Shown: positions 51,066 through 60,683, numbered from the stretch's first letter. The stretch: DNA of 63,685 bases from CAIMZW01 sp037133095 (GCA_037133095.1 JBAXOT010000009.1:1-63685), one strand, 5' to 3'. The notes: a model not told the origin generated them from the sequence alone. Numbers and translations are program-made.

Positions 51066-52487
51066 ATGGGGAAGAATAGCCCCGTGAACCTCTTGGCGAC
51101 TCGATACGCCTCAGCCCAAATGCGCGCCATATTTGCGCCAGAATCGAAGATTATTGCTGAACGTCGGTTATGGATCGCTGTGATGCGAGCGCAGTCCACT
51201 CTTGGTCACTCTATTTCTCCTGAAATCATCAGCGATTATGAACGAGTACTAGAAGTTATTGACCTGGATTCCATTGATGCCCGGGAAAAATTGACGCGTC
51301 ACGACGTGAAGGCTCGGATCGAAGAGTTCAACGCCTTGGCCGGCCACCAATCGATTCACGCCGGGATGACTTCTCGAGATCTCACCGAGAATGTTGAAGC
51401 CATGCAGATTCGTGATGGCTTGCTCTTGGTTCGCGATCGAGTGATTGCGATATTGGATCTGCTGGCTTCGCGAGCCGCACAGTACATCGACCAACCGATT
51501 GCAGGTCGTTCCCATAACGTTCCGGCGCAGGTGACAACTTTAGGAAAGAGATTTGCCAGCGCCGCAGAAGAAATTCTCTTTGCGTACGAACGGCTCGAAA
51601 GTTTGATTGAGCGTTATCCGATACGTGGGATAAAAGGGCCGGTAGGAACTGCACAAGATTCACTTGATCTTTTAGGTTCCTCAGTCGCACATGCCGAGCT
51701 CGAACGCTCGGTTGCTGACTATCTCAATTTCACAAATGTCTTAGATTCCACTGGTCAGATTTATCCACGGTCATTTGATTTCGATGTCGTTACAACCCTG
51801 GTGCAATTGGCCGCAGGTCCTTCTTCCTTCGCTACCTCGATTCGCTTAATGGCTGGATCTGAACTGGTCACCGAAGGTTTTAAAGCTGGCCAAGTTGGCT
51901 CATCAGCAATGCCACACAAGATGAATACTCGTTCCTGCGAACGCGTCAACGGGTTGGCTGTTGTCCTGCGTGGCTTTGCCTCTATGGTGGGCGAACTTTC
52001 TGGTGATCAATGGAATGAAGGCGACGTTTCATGCAGTGTGGTTCGAAGAATTGCCATTCCAGACGCCTTCTACGCATTTGATGGTTTGGCTGAAACTTTC
52101 TTAACCGTACTTTCCGAATTTGGTGCTTTCCCAGAGGTGATCACTGCCGAACTCAATCGATATTTACCCTTCCTGGCGACCACGAAGATTTTGATTGCAT
52201 CTGTTAAAGCGGGCGTTGGTCGTGAACTTGCTCATGAGGCGATAAAGGAACATGCAGTGGCGGCAGCACTTGGAATTCGCGCTGGCCTGCCGAATACCAT
52301 GCTCGACGCACTTGCCGAAGATTCGCGGATTCCTCTGACAAAAACGGATTTGGAAAATTTGCTCTCCACGCCATTGGAATTCACGGGCGATGCTCAAGCT
52401 CAAACCCAGCGAGTCGTTAATCGCATCGAGGCGATTACTTCCGCTCATGCTGCGGCCGCGCAGTACCGACCAGGTTCTATTCGGTGA
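51066..52487 (+). CDS. purB: Adenylosuccinate lyase
   Basis: 473-aa fumarase/aspartase-superfamily lyase acting at two purine steps. The signature G-S-S-A-M-P-H-K-M-N (about 278-287) holds the catalytic Ser loop; T-S-R-D-L-T-E-N and R-S-H-N-V-P-A-Q-V-T-T-L-G-K-R hold the His residues. AGGGGA 5 nt before ATG 51066 supports the start, which directly follows the purD stop. The 4-base overlap with purC (GTGA) couples them. Confidence 0.96.
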   Translation: MGKNSPVNLLATRYASAQMRAIFAPESKIIAERRLWIAVMRAQSTLGHSISPEIISDYERVLEVIDLDSIDAREKLTRHDVKARIEEFNALAGHQSIHAGMTSRDLTENVEAMQIRDGLLLVRDRVIAILDLLASRAAQYIDQPIAGRSHNVPAQVTTLGKRFASAAEEILFAYERLESLIERYPIRGIKGPVGTAQDSLDLLGSSVAHAELERSVADYLNFTNVLDSTGQIYPRSFDFDVVTTLVQLAAGPSSFATSIRLMAGSELVTEGFKAGQVGSSAMPHKMNTRSCERVNGLAVVLRGFASMVGELSGDQWNEGDVSCSVVRRIAIPDAFYAFDGLAETFLTVLSEFGAFPEVITAELNRYLPFLATTKILIASVKAGVGRELAHEAIKEHAVAAALGIRAGLPNTMLDALAEDSRIPLTKTDLENLLSTPLEFTGDAQAQTQRVVNRIEAITSAHAAAAQYRPGSIR

Positions 52488-53335
52488 CTGCGATGCTAAG
52501 TGGATGGACACATCTACGCAGCGGAAAAGTACGAGATCTCTATACCAATGATCATGGCGAGTTGTTGTTGCTCGCCTCAGATCGAATTTCAGCTTTTGAT
52601 TTCATTCTTCCTACACCAATCCCAAATAAGGGGCGAGTACTTACTCAACTTTCACTCTTTTGGTTTGATCTCTTAGCTGAGATTGTTCCTAATCACATTA
52701 TTTCCACCATCGTTCCAGATGAAGTTGCTGGACGAGCAGTTATTGCTAAACCACTCTTAATGTTTCCGATCGAGTGCGTTGCTCGTGGGTACCTCACTGG
52801 TTCCGGCTGGATTGAATACCAGAAGAGTCAAACAGTATGTGGAATTGAATTGCCATCTGGTCTTCTTGATGGTTCGAAATTGCCAGAGCCGATATTTACG
52901 CCAGCTCGTAAGGCCGAAATGGGCGAGCATGATGAGAACATCAACTTTGATCAAGCCTGTCAGATGGTCGGAGTGGAAGATGCTAATGCTTTGCGCGATC
53001 TGACTTTAAAGATTTATGCAGTTGCCCATGACTACGCAGCATCACGTGGAATTATTTTGGCTGATACTAAATTTGAGTTCGGGGTCGACAGCGACGGCAA
53101 CATCTGCCTCGGTGATGAAGTGCTCACACCAGACTCCTCGCGATTTTGGGCGAGTGCGACTTGGAATCCAGGTGGCGCACAACCTTCATTTGATAAACAA
53201 TTTGTACGAGACTGGTTACTAAATTCTGGTTGGGACCGAATAACTCCGCCCCCAGCATTGCCCGAAGAAATAGTGGCAAAAACTCAAGAGCGTTATGAAT
53301 CGGCCTATGAAGTACTGACCGGAAGGAAAATCTGA
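52484..53335 (+). CDS. purC: SAICAR synthetase
   Basis: 283 aa; adds aspartate to CAIR. Family motifs G-K-V-R-D-L-Y (about 14-20), S-D-R-I-S-A-F-D (about 31-38), F-P-I-E-C-V-A-R-G-Y-L-T-G-S-G-W (about 90-105) and L-A-D-T-K-F-E-F-G (about 192-200) are present. The GTG start (52484) overlaps purB by 4 bases; an ATG at 52493 is also possible. Confidence 0.96.
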   Translation: MTAMLSGWTHLRSGKVRDLYTNDHGELLLLASDRISAFDFILPTPIPNKGRVLTQLSLFWFDLLAEIVPNHIISTIVPDEVAGRAVIAKPLLMFPIECVARGYLTGSGWIEYQKSQTVCGIELPSGLLDGSKLPEPIFTPARKAEMGEHDENINFDQACQMVGVEDANALRDLTLKIYAVAHDYAASRGIILADTKFEFGVDSDGNICLGDEVLTPDSSRFWASATWNPGGAQPSFDKQFVRDWLLNSGWDRITPPPALPEEIVAKTQERYESAYEVLTGRKI

Positions 53336-53337
53336 CG

Positions 53338-53583
53338 ATGGCGAAGATCGTTGTAGAGGTAATGTTGAAACCAGAAATCTTGGACCCTCAAGGACAGGCA
53401 GTCGGATCAGCACTTCCCAGGCTTGGCTTTACTTTCGCCACATCCGTGCGTCAAGGAAAACGATTTGAGATTGAAATGATTGGCGAACCATCCGAAGTGC
53501 AGTTGGCAGATATACATAAAGCCGCCGAAACTTTGCTCTCGAATCCAGTCATCGAAACCTATGTCGTAAAGGTTGAGAAGTAA
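53338..53583 (+). CDS. purS: Phosphoribosylformylglycinamidine synthase, PurS subunit
   Basis: 81-aa small subunit of the Gram-positive type FGAM synthase; works with PurQ and PurL. V-M-L-K-P-x-I-L-D-P-Q-G and the R-Q-G-K-R-F-E-I strand are diagnostic. Its stop overlaps purQ by one base (TAATG). Confidence 0.96.
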   Translation: MAKIVVEVMLKPEILDPQGQAVGSALPRLGFTFATSVRQGKRFEIEMIGEPSEVQLADIHKAAETLLSNPVIETYVVKVEK

Positions 53584-54257
53584 TGCGTATTGGTGTCGTC
53601 ACTTTTCCAGGATCTCTTGATGATCGCGACGCGGCTCGGGCAATTGAGCATGCGGGCGGAGTAGCAGTAGCTCTTTGGCATGGCAGTGATAACCTCAAAG
53701 AAGTTGATGCAGTAGTTCTTCCAGGTGGGTTTTCTTATGGCGACTATCTTCGCTGTGGGGCTATCGCACGATTTGCTCCCATCATGTCCTCCATCATTAT
53801 TGCTGCCGAACACGGCTTTCCAGTTTTAGGAATTTGTAATGGCTTCCAAGTCCTGTGTGAGGCGCACCTGCTTCCAGGAGCGCTTACTCGAAATCATGGT
53901 TTGCATTTTCTCTGTCGAGATCAAAGGCTTCGCATTGAAAACAACACCACAATGTGGACAAGTGGCTTTGAAATGAATCAAGAAATTATTATCCCGCTGA
54001 AGAACGGCGAAGGATCATTTCAATGTGACGATGAAACGTTGAACACACTGGAAGATGAAGGTCGAGTAATTGCGAGATATCTTGGCGACGATCCGAATGG
54101 TTCCCGAAATTTAATTGCTGGAATAACAAATGCCCGAGGAAATGTAGTCGGACTCATGCCACATCCTGAACACGCGATCGAATCCCTCACCGGACCTTCA
54201 GCCGATGGTTTAACTTTTTTCACTTCGATTTTGCATCAATTAGTGGGTCGCTCATGA
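53583..54257 (+). CDS. purQ: Phosphoribosylformylglycinamidine synthase, glutaminase subunit
   Basis: 224-aa class I glutamine amidotransferase. Catalytic Cys in L-G-I-C-N-G-F-Q (about 86-93) and His-Glu in M-P-H-P-E-H-A (about 195-201) are intact; V-V-L-P-G-G-F-S-Y-G-D-Y-L-R sets the oxyanion strand. It overlaps purL by 4 bases. Confidence 0.97.
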   Translation: MRIGVVTFPGSLDDRDAARAIEHAGGVAVALWHGSDNLKEVDAVVLPGGFSYGDYLRCGAIARFAPIMSSIIIAAEHGFPVLGICNGFQVLCEAHLLPGALTRNHGLHFLCRDQRLRIENNTTMWTSGFEMNQEIIIPLKNGEGSFQCDDETLNTLEDEGRVIARYLGDDPNGSRNLIAGITNARGNVVGLMPHPEHAIESLTGPSADGLTFFTSILHQLVGRS

Positions 54258-56479
54258 ATCTCGACACCGTCGCTTCGGCCCAAACCGATCCTGATCGCAT
54301 TCAGCCTTTCGCCGAACTTGGTCTCAAGGATGATGAGTATGCGCGCATCAAAGATATTCTCGGTCGTAGACCAACCTCGAGTGAACTCGCAATGTATTCA
54401 GTTATGTGGTCCGAACATTGTTCGTATAAATCTTCCAAAGTTCATTTGCGCCAATTCGGCGACAAGGCGCCTCACTCTGATGCCCTATTAGTGGGCATTG
54501 GCGAAAATGCCGGTGTGGTGGATATCGGCCAAGGGTATGCCGTCACTTTCAAGATCGAGTCACACAACCACCCTTCTTTTGTCGAGCCTTATCAAGGCGC
54601 CGCAACTGGGGTTGGTGGGATCGTGCGAGATATTTTGACTATGGGCGCTCGGCCAATTGCCGTTATGGATCCCTTGCGTTTTGGTCTGGCTGATGCGGCA
54701 GATACAAAGCGCGTACTGCCCGGAATCGTGGCAGGAATCGGTGGCTACGGAAATTGCCTTGGCCTACCAAATATCGGTGGCGAAATTGTTTTTGACGAAA
54801 CTTATGCGGGGAACCCATTGGTGAATGCGCTCTGTGTAGGCGTAATGCGCCATGAAGATATCAAACTGGCCAAGGCCCATGGCACTGGAAATCTAGTGGT
54901 CCTCTTTGGCGCCAAAACCGGCGGCGATGGAATCGGCGGCGTCTCCGTTCTGGCATCGGAAACATTTAACGCTGCAAAACCGACGAAGCGTCCGAGTGTG
55001 CAGGTAGGAGACCCGTTTGCGGAGAAAGTCTTAATTGAATGTTGCCTAGAGATCTTCCGAGAAGATCTCGTGGTCGGAATTCAAGATCTTGGTGGCGCCG
55101 GTTTGTCCTGTGCAACTTCTGAACTTGCCTCTGCAGGTTCGGGTGGCATGAATATTCAGCTCGAGAAAGTGCCATTGCGAGATCCTTCATTGTCGCCTGA
55201 AGAGATTCTGATGAGCGAGTCACAGGAGCGCATGTGTGCCATTGTTGAACCCACACATATCAACCGTTTTCTGGCAATCTGCAAGAAGTGGGACGTCACT
55301 GCAACCGTTATTGGCGAAGTAACCGACGGTGAGAGACTAAATATCACCTTCAATGGCAAACTCATTGTTGATGTGCCACCTCGAACAGTTGCACACGACG
55401 GTCCAGTTTATAACCGGCCTTTTGCCCAGCCCGCTTACATTGACGAACATGCCGCCTCTCAAGTAGTTGTGCCGCTGCCGGTTACTGGTGCGGAAATTAA
55501 GACAGCGATATTAACTTTGATGGCATCGCCGAACTTGGCGGATAAATCGTGGGTGACTTCACAATACGATCGCTATGTTCAAGGAAACACCGTTCTTGCT
55601 CAACCTGAAGATTCTGGTGTGATTCGAATTGATGATCAGACTAATCTCGGCGTCGCCATTTCCACTGATGCCAATGCGCGATGGTCTTATCTCAATCCAT
55701 ATGAAGGTGTGAAATTAGCCCTTGCTGAAAGTTGCCGGAATATCGCAACCTCTGGCGCAAAGCCGTTGGCCGTCACCAATTGTCTCAACTTTGGTTCACC
55801 TGAGGATTCCGGCGTTATGTGGCAGTTTGCCGAAACAGTACGCGGCTTAGCTGATGCTTGTTTGGAACTCGGCCTTCCGGTCACGGGCGGAAATGTCTCG
55901 TTCTATAACCAAACCGGATCGGTGGCGATTCTGCCGACCCCGGTCATTGGCGTGTTGGGTGTGATTCAGGATGTTCGAACGCGAACTCCTATGGGAATTT
56001 CGCGGGATGGGTTGGATCTCTATCTCATTGGCCAAGGTGGGGAAAATTTCTCTGGCAGTGAGTGGGCATATCTCCATGGCGTCATGGGAAACCAGGTGCC
56101 AGTTCTAGATCTAAAGGTTGAGCAGCGATTAATCGCTTTACTTCTGGAGGGTCAGTCGATTTTTGAAAGTGCTCATGACGTCAGCAACGGCGGAGTAGCA
56201 GCCACGCTTTCAGAGATGGTTTTGCGAAATAAGATTGGGGCCAGAGTCAATGTTGAAGATGCTGCGGCTACTCTCTTTGCTGAGACACCAGGTCAAGTTG
56301 TGGTGGCGATTGAACCATCTGCCACCAACGATTTAATTGTCCTAGCCCGAATGCATCACATCCCCATGGTCAAAATTGGGACTACTGGCGGGGATTCGCT
56401 GACGATTAACGACGCAATTATTGAGATTTCAGAACTCAATCAGGCATTCACCGAAACTTTCCCGAAGCTCTTTGGATAA
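54254..56479 (+). CDS. purL: Phosphoribosylformylglycinamidine synthase, PurL subunit
   Basis: 741-aa small-type PurL (no fused glutaminase). W-S-E-H-C-S-Y-K-S-S-K (about 49-59) and K-I-E-S-H-N-H-P-S-F-V-E-P-Y-Q-G (about 98-113) are the catalytic His region and ATP loop; G-G-D-G-I-G-G lies about 222-228. The stop overlaps the next gene by one base. Confidence 0.97.
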   Translation: MNLDTVASAQTDPDRIQPFAELGLKDDEYARIKDILGRRPTSSELAMYSVMWSEHCSYKSSKVHLRQFGDKAPHSDALLVGIGENAGVVDIGQGYAVTFKIESHNHPSFVEPYQGAATGVGGIVRDILTMGARPIAVMDPLRFGLADAADTKRVLPGIVAGIGGYGNCLGLPNIGGEIVFDETYAGNPLVNALCVGVMRHEDIKLAKAHGTGNLVVLFGAKTGGDGIGGVSVLASETFNAAKPTKRPSVQVGDPFAEKVLIECCLEIFREDLVVGIQDLGGAGLSCATSELASAGSGGMNIQLEKVPLRDPSLSPEEILMSESQERMCAIVEPTHINRFLAICKKWDVTATVIGEVTDGERLNITFNGKLIVDVPPRTVAHDGPVYNRPFAQPAYIDEHAASQVVVPLPVTGAEIKTAILTLMASPNLADKSWVTSQYDRYVQGNTVLAQPEDSGVIRIDDQTNLGVAISTDANARWSYLNPYEGVKLALAESCRNIATSGAKPLAVTNCLNFGSPEDSGVMWQFAETVRGLADACLELGLPVTGGNVSFYNQTGSVAILPTPVIGVLGVIQDVRTRTPMGISRDGLDLYLIGQGGENFSGSEWAYLHGVMGNQVPVLDLKVEQRLIALLLEGQSIFESAHDVSNGGVAATLSEMVLRNKIGARVNVEDAAATLFAETPGQVVVAIEPSATNDLIVLARMHHIPMVKIGTTGGDSLTINDAIIEISELNQAFTETFPKLFG

Positions 56480-56790
56480 TGCGCGACCAGAGGATTCTTG
56501 AAGAAGTGAAGGCGATTCTCGCCGAGCTGGTAAAAATTGCACCAGGTCATGCGGTTGAGGTTCGAGTACCTCCATACGCTGCGGTTCAGTGTGTTGAAGG
56601 ACCCAAACACACTAGAGGCACTCCGCCCAACGTGGTCGAATTAAGTTATGAGACGTTGATTAATTTGTTGAATGGAAAGACACACTGGTCGAGTGGGATA
56701 GAGACTGGGGCTATTCATGCCAGCGGTGAGCGATCAGATCTGTCGAGCCTTTTCGAAGTTCTCGCGAAAACAATTAGAATCACTTCATGA
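56479..56790 (+). CDS. Sterol-carrier-fold (SCP2-like) small protein
   Basis: 103 aa. R-V-P-P-Y-A-A-V-Q-C-V-E-G-P-K-H-T-R-G-T-P-P-N-V-V-E (about 29-53) and W-S-S-G-I-E-T-G-A-I-H-A-S-G-E-R-S-D-L-S (about 70-89) are the conserved segments of the 'bacterial SCP ortholog' family, which sits between purL and purF in many actinobacteria. Function unknown; the fixed placement in the purine operon suggests a metabolic or complex-stabilising role (inference). It overlaps both neighbours by 1 and 4 bases. Confidence 0.82.
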   Translation: MRDQRILEEVKAILAELVKIAPGHAVEVRVPPYAAVQCVEGPKHTRGTPPNVVELSYETLINLLNGKTHWSSGIETGAIHASGERSDLSSLFEVLAKTIRITS

Positions 56791-58259
56791 GCCGCCGCCC
56801 AGATGGACGTTTAACCCACGAACTCTTCTCTGGTGAAAAAGCGCCTCAGGATGAATGTGGAGTTTTTGGCGTTTGGGCGCCTGGCGAGGAAGTTGCGAAA
56901 TTAACTTTCTACGGGCTCTACGCTCTCCAACATCGTGGTCAGGAATCCGCAGGCATTGCGACCAGCGATGGCGAACGAATTTTCGTCTACAAAGATATGG
57001 GTTTGGTTTCGCAGGTTTTCACAGAGAACGATCTGGCAACTTTGACGGGCAGTCTCGCAATTGGACATTGTCGTTACAGCACAACTGGATCGAGTACCTG
57101 GGCCAATGCACAGCCAACACTTCGAGCCACAACTCATGGCACCCTCGCCTTGGCTCATAATGGGAATCTGACAAATACTGGCGACCTTGCCGAATATCTT
57201 TCCAAGAATGCGACCGAGAAGCACGATGGTGGTTTTCACGCTACGACGGATACAGAAATTATTACCGCCTTAATCGCGGCTCAAGAAGGCAAGAATTTTG
57301 AGAGTTCAGCCCTATCGGTGTTGCCTATGCTCAAAGGGGCATTTTCCTTAGTATTTATGGACGAGCACACACTTTATGCGGCTCGAGATAGCCACGGAGT
57401 ACGCCCGCTTGTTATCGGAAAATTGGATCATGGTTGGGTCGTTGCCTCAGAGTCTGCGGCACTGGATATCGTCGGCGCATCCTTCGTTCGCGAAATGGAA
57501 CCGGGCGAATTTATCGCCATAGATCAAAATGGATTGCGTTCCCATCGATGGGCACCGGCCGAACCTAAGGGTTGCATTTTTGAATATGTGTATCTGGCTC
57601 GTCCGGACACGGTGATCGCCGGTCGAAACGTACATGCAACTCGTGTCGCACTTGGCGAACGGCTTGCTAAAGAACATCCCGTCGAAGCAGACCTGGTTAT
57701 CCCGGTTCCGGAATCAGGGACGCCAGCTGCGGTTGGTTATGCCCGCGCTTCCGGTATTCCTTATGGTGCAGGGTTGGTTAAAAATTCCTATGTTGGTCGA
57801 ACATTTATTCAACCGAGCCAGACCATTCGCCAGTTGGGCATTCGACTAAAACTCAATCCGCTTCGCGAAATTATTGAAGGTCAACGAATTGTTGTTGTCG
57901 ATGACTCTATCGTTCGAGGAAATACCCAACGCGCCTTGGTGCGGATGTTGCGCGAGGCGGGGGCTCTAGAAATTCACGTTCGTATCTCCTCGCCACCGGT
58001 GAAGTGGCCTTGCTATTACGGAATTGATTTTGCATCTCGTGCCGAACTTATTGCTGCGGGTTTGGAAGTAGAAGAAATTCGGCGTTCTATCGGAGCCGAT
58101 TCGCTTGGTTATGTTTCACTCGAAGGATTGATCGAAGCAACCACCATCGCCGAGAATAATCTCTGTGCGGCATGTTTTACTGGGGAGTACCCGATTGAGG
58201 TTCCAAGCGATCTTAGCGCCGGTAAGAACTTGCTGGAGATTGTGAACCGTTACGAGTGA
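56787..58259 (+). CDS. purF: Amidophosphoribosyltransferase
   Basis: 490 aa; committed step of purine synthesis. The catalytic Cys24 follows a 23-residue propeptide (P-Q-D-E-C-G-V-F-G-V-W), so self-cleavage is expected. The PRPP motif is V-V-V-D-D-S-I-V-R-G-N-T (about 370-381). Four cysteines placed as in the B. subtilis [4Fe-4S] enzyme are present: K-G-C-I-F, W-P-C-Y-Y, and L-C-A-A-C. This is the oxygen-sensitive iron-sulfur form. It overlaps purM by 4 bases. Confidence 0.97.
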   Translation: MSRRPDGRLTHELFSGEKAPQDECGVFGVWAPGEEVAKLTFYGLYALQHRGQESAGIATSDGERIFVYKDMGLVSQVFTENDLATLTGSLAIGHCRYSTTGSSTWANAQPTLRATTHGTLALAHNGNLTNTGDLAEYLSKNATEKHDGGFHATTDTEIITALIAAQEGKNFESSALSVLPMLKGAFSLVFMDEHTLYAARDSHGVRPLVIGKLDHGWVVASESAALDIVGASFVREMEPGEFIAIDQNGLRSHRWAPAEPKGCIFEYVYLARPDTVIAGRNVHATRVALGERLAKEHPVEADLVIPVPESGTPAAVGYARASGIPYGAGLVKNSYVGRTFIQPSQTIRQLGIRLKLNPLREIIEGQRIVVVDDSIVRGNTQRALVRMLREAGALEIHVRISSPPVKWPCYYGIDFASRAELIAAGLEVEEIRRSIGADSLGYVSLEGLIEATTIAENNLCAACFTGEYPIEVPSDLSAGKNLLEIVNRYE

Positions 58260-59311
58260 GTACCTATTCCGAAGCGGGCGTTGATATTGACGCGGGAGAT
58301 CGCGCAGTTGAATTAATGAAAGGCCATCTTGCTAGGGCAAAGCGACCCGAAGTCATTGGTGACATCGGCGGCTTTGCTGGTCTCTTTGATATTTCAGCTC
58401 TGAAAAAGTTCGACCGCCCATTATTAGCAACTTCCACAGATGGCGTTGGAACGAAGACCGAGATCGCACGAGCACTTGGAAAATACGACACTATTGGTGA
58501 AGACCTGGTTGCTATGGTTGTTGATGATTTGGTGGTCTGCGGTGCCGAACCGCTGTTCATGACTGACTACATCGCGGTAGGAAAAGTCTTCCCCGAGCGA
58601 ATCGCCCAGATCGTCGGCGGAATTGCTCGAGGTTGCGAAAAAGCCGGCACGGCCCTCATTGGTGGCGAGACCGCCGAACACCCAGGACTTCTAGACGAAG
58701 ATGAGTTCGACATCGCGGGTGCCGCGACCGGTGCCGTCGACGCGCCCAATCTCCTGAGCTCCGACCGAGTTCGAAATGGCGACGTTCTTATTGCAATGCC
58801 TTCAAGTGGTTTTCACGCAAATGGTTATTCGTTAATACGCCACATCATCAAGAACAAGAATCTTTCCTTGGATTTTCTCCTGGCTGAATCTGGGAAAACG
58901 GCCGGAGAAATCTTTCTCACGCCAACCGAGATTTACTCCTTGGACGCTCTTGCTTTACAGAAGGCGATGGGCGAGGCCTTACATGGCTTCTCACACATAA
59001 CGGGTGGCGGAATTGCCGCCAATACGGCTCGAGTCGTGCCAGGGCACCTAAGCGCCCGGTATGACCGAACCACCTGGGCATTGCCTGTGGAGATGGAATT
59101 CATGGCCCATCTAGGCGGCGTACCACAGTCCGACATGGAACGAACCTGGAACTGTGGGATCGGAATGGTGGCCATTATGGCCCCAGCCGAGGCTGATCGA
59201 GCGCTGCGGACCCTGTCAGCACGGGGAATGAAAGCCTGGGTTGCTGGTGTTATCCACGAAAGAGGCGAATCCGAGGGTTCCGCGTTGGAAGGCAACTACC
59301 AACCGCGATAA
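58256..59311 (+). CDS. purM: Phosphoribosylformylglycinamidine cyclo-ligase
   Basis: 351 aa; makes AIR. Y-x-E-A-G-V-D-I-D-A-G-D (4-15), T-D-G-V-G-T-K (about 61-67), I-G-G-E-T-A-E-H-P-G (about 136-145), and G-F-H-A-N-G-Y-S-L-I-R are conserved. GTG start at 58256 in the overlap with purF. End of the purine block; purN, purH, purE and purK are not in the window. Confidence 0.97.
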   Translation: MSTYSEAGVDIDAGDRAVELMKGHLARAKRPEVIGDIGGFAGLFDISALKKFDRPLLATSTDGVGTKTEIARALGKYDTIGEDLVAMVVDDLVVCGAEPLFMTDYIAVGKVFPERIAQIVGGIARGCEKAGTALIGGETAEHPGLLDEDEFDIAGAATGAVDAPNLLSSDRVRNGDVLIAMPSSGFHANGYSLIRHIIKNKNLSLDFLLAESGKTAGEIFLTPTEIYSLDALALQKAMGEALHGFSHITGGGIAANTARVVPGHLSARYDRTTWALPVEMEFMAHLGGVPQSDMERTWNCGIGMVAIMAPAEADRALRTLSARGMKAWVAGVIHERGESEGSALEGNYQPR

Positions 59312-59369
59312 CCTTCGCACCTGAAGAAATTATCGAAACCGCTGAGATATCCGTAAGGGGGTCACGCGC

Positions 59370-59546
59370 ATGGGGCGAGGCCGGCAAAAAGCTAAGGCAA
59401 CCAAGGTTGCTCGAGATTTGAAATATTCATCTCAGGACATGGACTTGGAACGTTTATCCAAAGAACTTCATGGTGAGATTAAAAGTGATGAAGAAGAGAA
59501 CGACGATGACCCGTTCGCAGAGGGCAACTACATCCGTAGGGCTTAA
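59370..59546 (+). CDS. DUF3073 small protein
   Basis: 58 aa, starting MGRGRQKAKATKVARDLKYS. The basic N-terminal G-R-G-R-Q-K-A-K-x-T-K-V-A-R-x-L-K-Y and the acidic middle with D-D-P and final Y-I-R-R-A are the DUF3073 signature of actinobacteria, where it commonly follows purM. AAGGGGG lies 8 nt upstream. Function unknown. The stop abuts the next start. Confidence 0.9.
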   Translation: MGRGRQKAKATKVARDLKYSSQDMDLERLSKELHGEIKSDEEENDDDPFAEGNYIRRA

Positions 59547-60362
59547 ATGCGACCGACTCCGTACGTTGCTTCACTTCGGATCTACGAACCTATAACCGCC
59601 TTCACACCCGCAGAACAATTGCGCTGGAGCGGCGTCGCGGCAAATGAACCGACGGGATTACAAGAACAAGAGCGAGCGCTTCGGCGCGTTATTGTGATTG
59701 AACCACCCGCGTTGAAACCAGACGGCGCGCATATATTAGAAATTGATGGCACCCGATTAATTTCGCCTTGGTCAACTGCCACGAGATGTTGGTCTGCACT
59801 GCAAACTTTTAAAGGCTCAATGCCATTACCAGTCACTCGTTTTTTCATTCCGGAAAATGTGGAAGATGCCATCGCCATTAATTCTGAACTGATGGAAGAT
59901 AAGGTCGCACATATCTTGACCGAAACCTGGATGGTGCCCCCTCGATGGTTTTCACTCTTTGATCCATCCGATCGTTCCCGCGGTCACTCCTCTGATGGTG
60001 CGTACACAGTTCTTCGAACGGGCATAAATAAAGCCAAACAAAGGTGCATGTTCACGCATCAGGCAGTCGTGCAATCTTTCGGAAACGGACCAATCGAACA
60101 AGAAATTGCCGATCTCTTGGAATGGCTCAATTTGTTTCATCCCGAATCAATTGTGGAGTTGGATTACGGCGGGTTAGCCAACTACCTGGAGATGACGCTG
60201 ATCGAAAACGGTGAGGATGGAATTGAGGCGGATACCTCAGTTGAAGATATCCATCTCTCGCTTTCCGGCCTAGCTTCCGGGGATGGCGCGATGGCTGGCC
60301 AGGGCTACGAACGGTTAATTTCCCGCTGGCGCCGGGTCGCTGCCATGGAACAAGCCTCCTAG
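59547..60362 (+). CDS. Conserved actinobacterial protein of unknown function
   Basis: 271 aa, soluble, no signal peptide or membrane segment. It opens M-R-P-T-P-Y-V-A-S-L-R-I-Y-E-P, has W-x-V-P-P-R-W-F-x-L-F (about 133-143), then T-G-I-N-K-A-K-Q-R-C (about 162-171), and a C-terminal E-L-D-Y-G-G-L-A-N-Y-L (about 205-215). Its ATG follows the DUF3073 stop directly, an arrangement seen in other actinobacteria. Unknown fold; no catalytic residues recognised. Confidence 0.72.
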   Translation: MRPTPYVASLRIYEPITAFTPAEQLRWSGVAANEPTGLQEQERALRRVIVIEPPALKPDGAHILEIDGTRLISPWSTATRCWSALQTFKGSMPLPVTRFFIPENVEDAIAINSELMEDKVAHILTETWMVPPRWFSLFDPSDRSRGHSSDGAYTVLRTGINKAKQRCMFTHQAVVQSFGNGPIEQEIADLLEWLNLFHPESIVELDYGGLANYLEMTLIENGEDGIEADTSVEDIHLSLSGLASGDGAMAGQGYERLISRWRRVAAMEQAS

Positions 60363-60365
60363 ACC

Positions 60366-60480
60366 CCCTTGAATCAAGGGCGTAATACCTAGATACTTCA
60401 CCTCTATTGGTGCGAAAGGGACATATCCCCCCTTTCTAGACGCTTCGGGCCTTCTGAAGCCACCACCGTGACCAAACAGC
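60366..60480 (+). promoter_or_regulatory. Palindrome and hairpin-rich leader of bldC
   Basis: The 132-bp gap before bldC contains a perfect 15-bp palindrome (CCCTTGA-A-TCAAGGG, 60366-60380). It also has an AAAGGG (60415-60420)/CCCTTT (60430-60435) pair and a GCTTC/GAAGC hairpin. The CCCCCCTTT stretch (60427-60435) is also nearly complementary to the bldC ribosome site AAGGAGGGG (60481-60489), so two alternative pairings are possible. Promoter and start site are not located. Confidence 0.4.
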
Positions 60481-60494
60481 AAGGAGGGGCAACT

Positions 60495-60683
60495 ATGGGC
60501 GAGTTGGAAGTTCTCTTAACTCCATCAGAAGTAGCCAAACTTTTTCGCGTGGATCCTAAAACGGTCACTCGATGGGCAAAGGCTGGAAAGCTCACCTCGA
60601 TCAGAACCTTGGGCGGCCATCGTCGCTACAAAGAATCCGAAGTAAAAGCACTGCTTGCAGCGGTAGAAATCAAGGGAAATTAG
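60495..60683 (+). CDS. bldC: BldC-like MerR-type small regulator
   Basis: 62 aa from ATG 60495, which has AAGGAGG 7 nt upstream; a GTG at 60468 would add nine residues and overlap the ribosome site. The whole protein is a MerR-like winged helix-turn-helix: L-L-T-P-S-E-V-A-K-L-F-R-V-D-P-K-T-V-T-R-W-A-K-A-G-K-L then R-T-L-G-G-H-R-R-Y. BldC binds DNA as head-to-tail oligomers in Streptomyces. Its targets here are unknown. A hairpin-rich leader precedes it, and the DUF5302 gene follows immediately. Confidence 0.93.
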   Translation: MGELEVLLTPSEVAKLFRVDPKTVTRWAKAGKLTSIRTLGGHRRYKESEVKALLAAVEIKGN

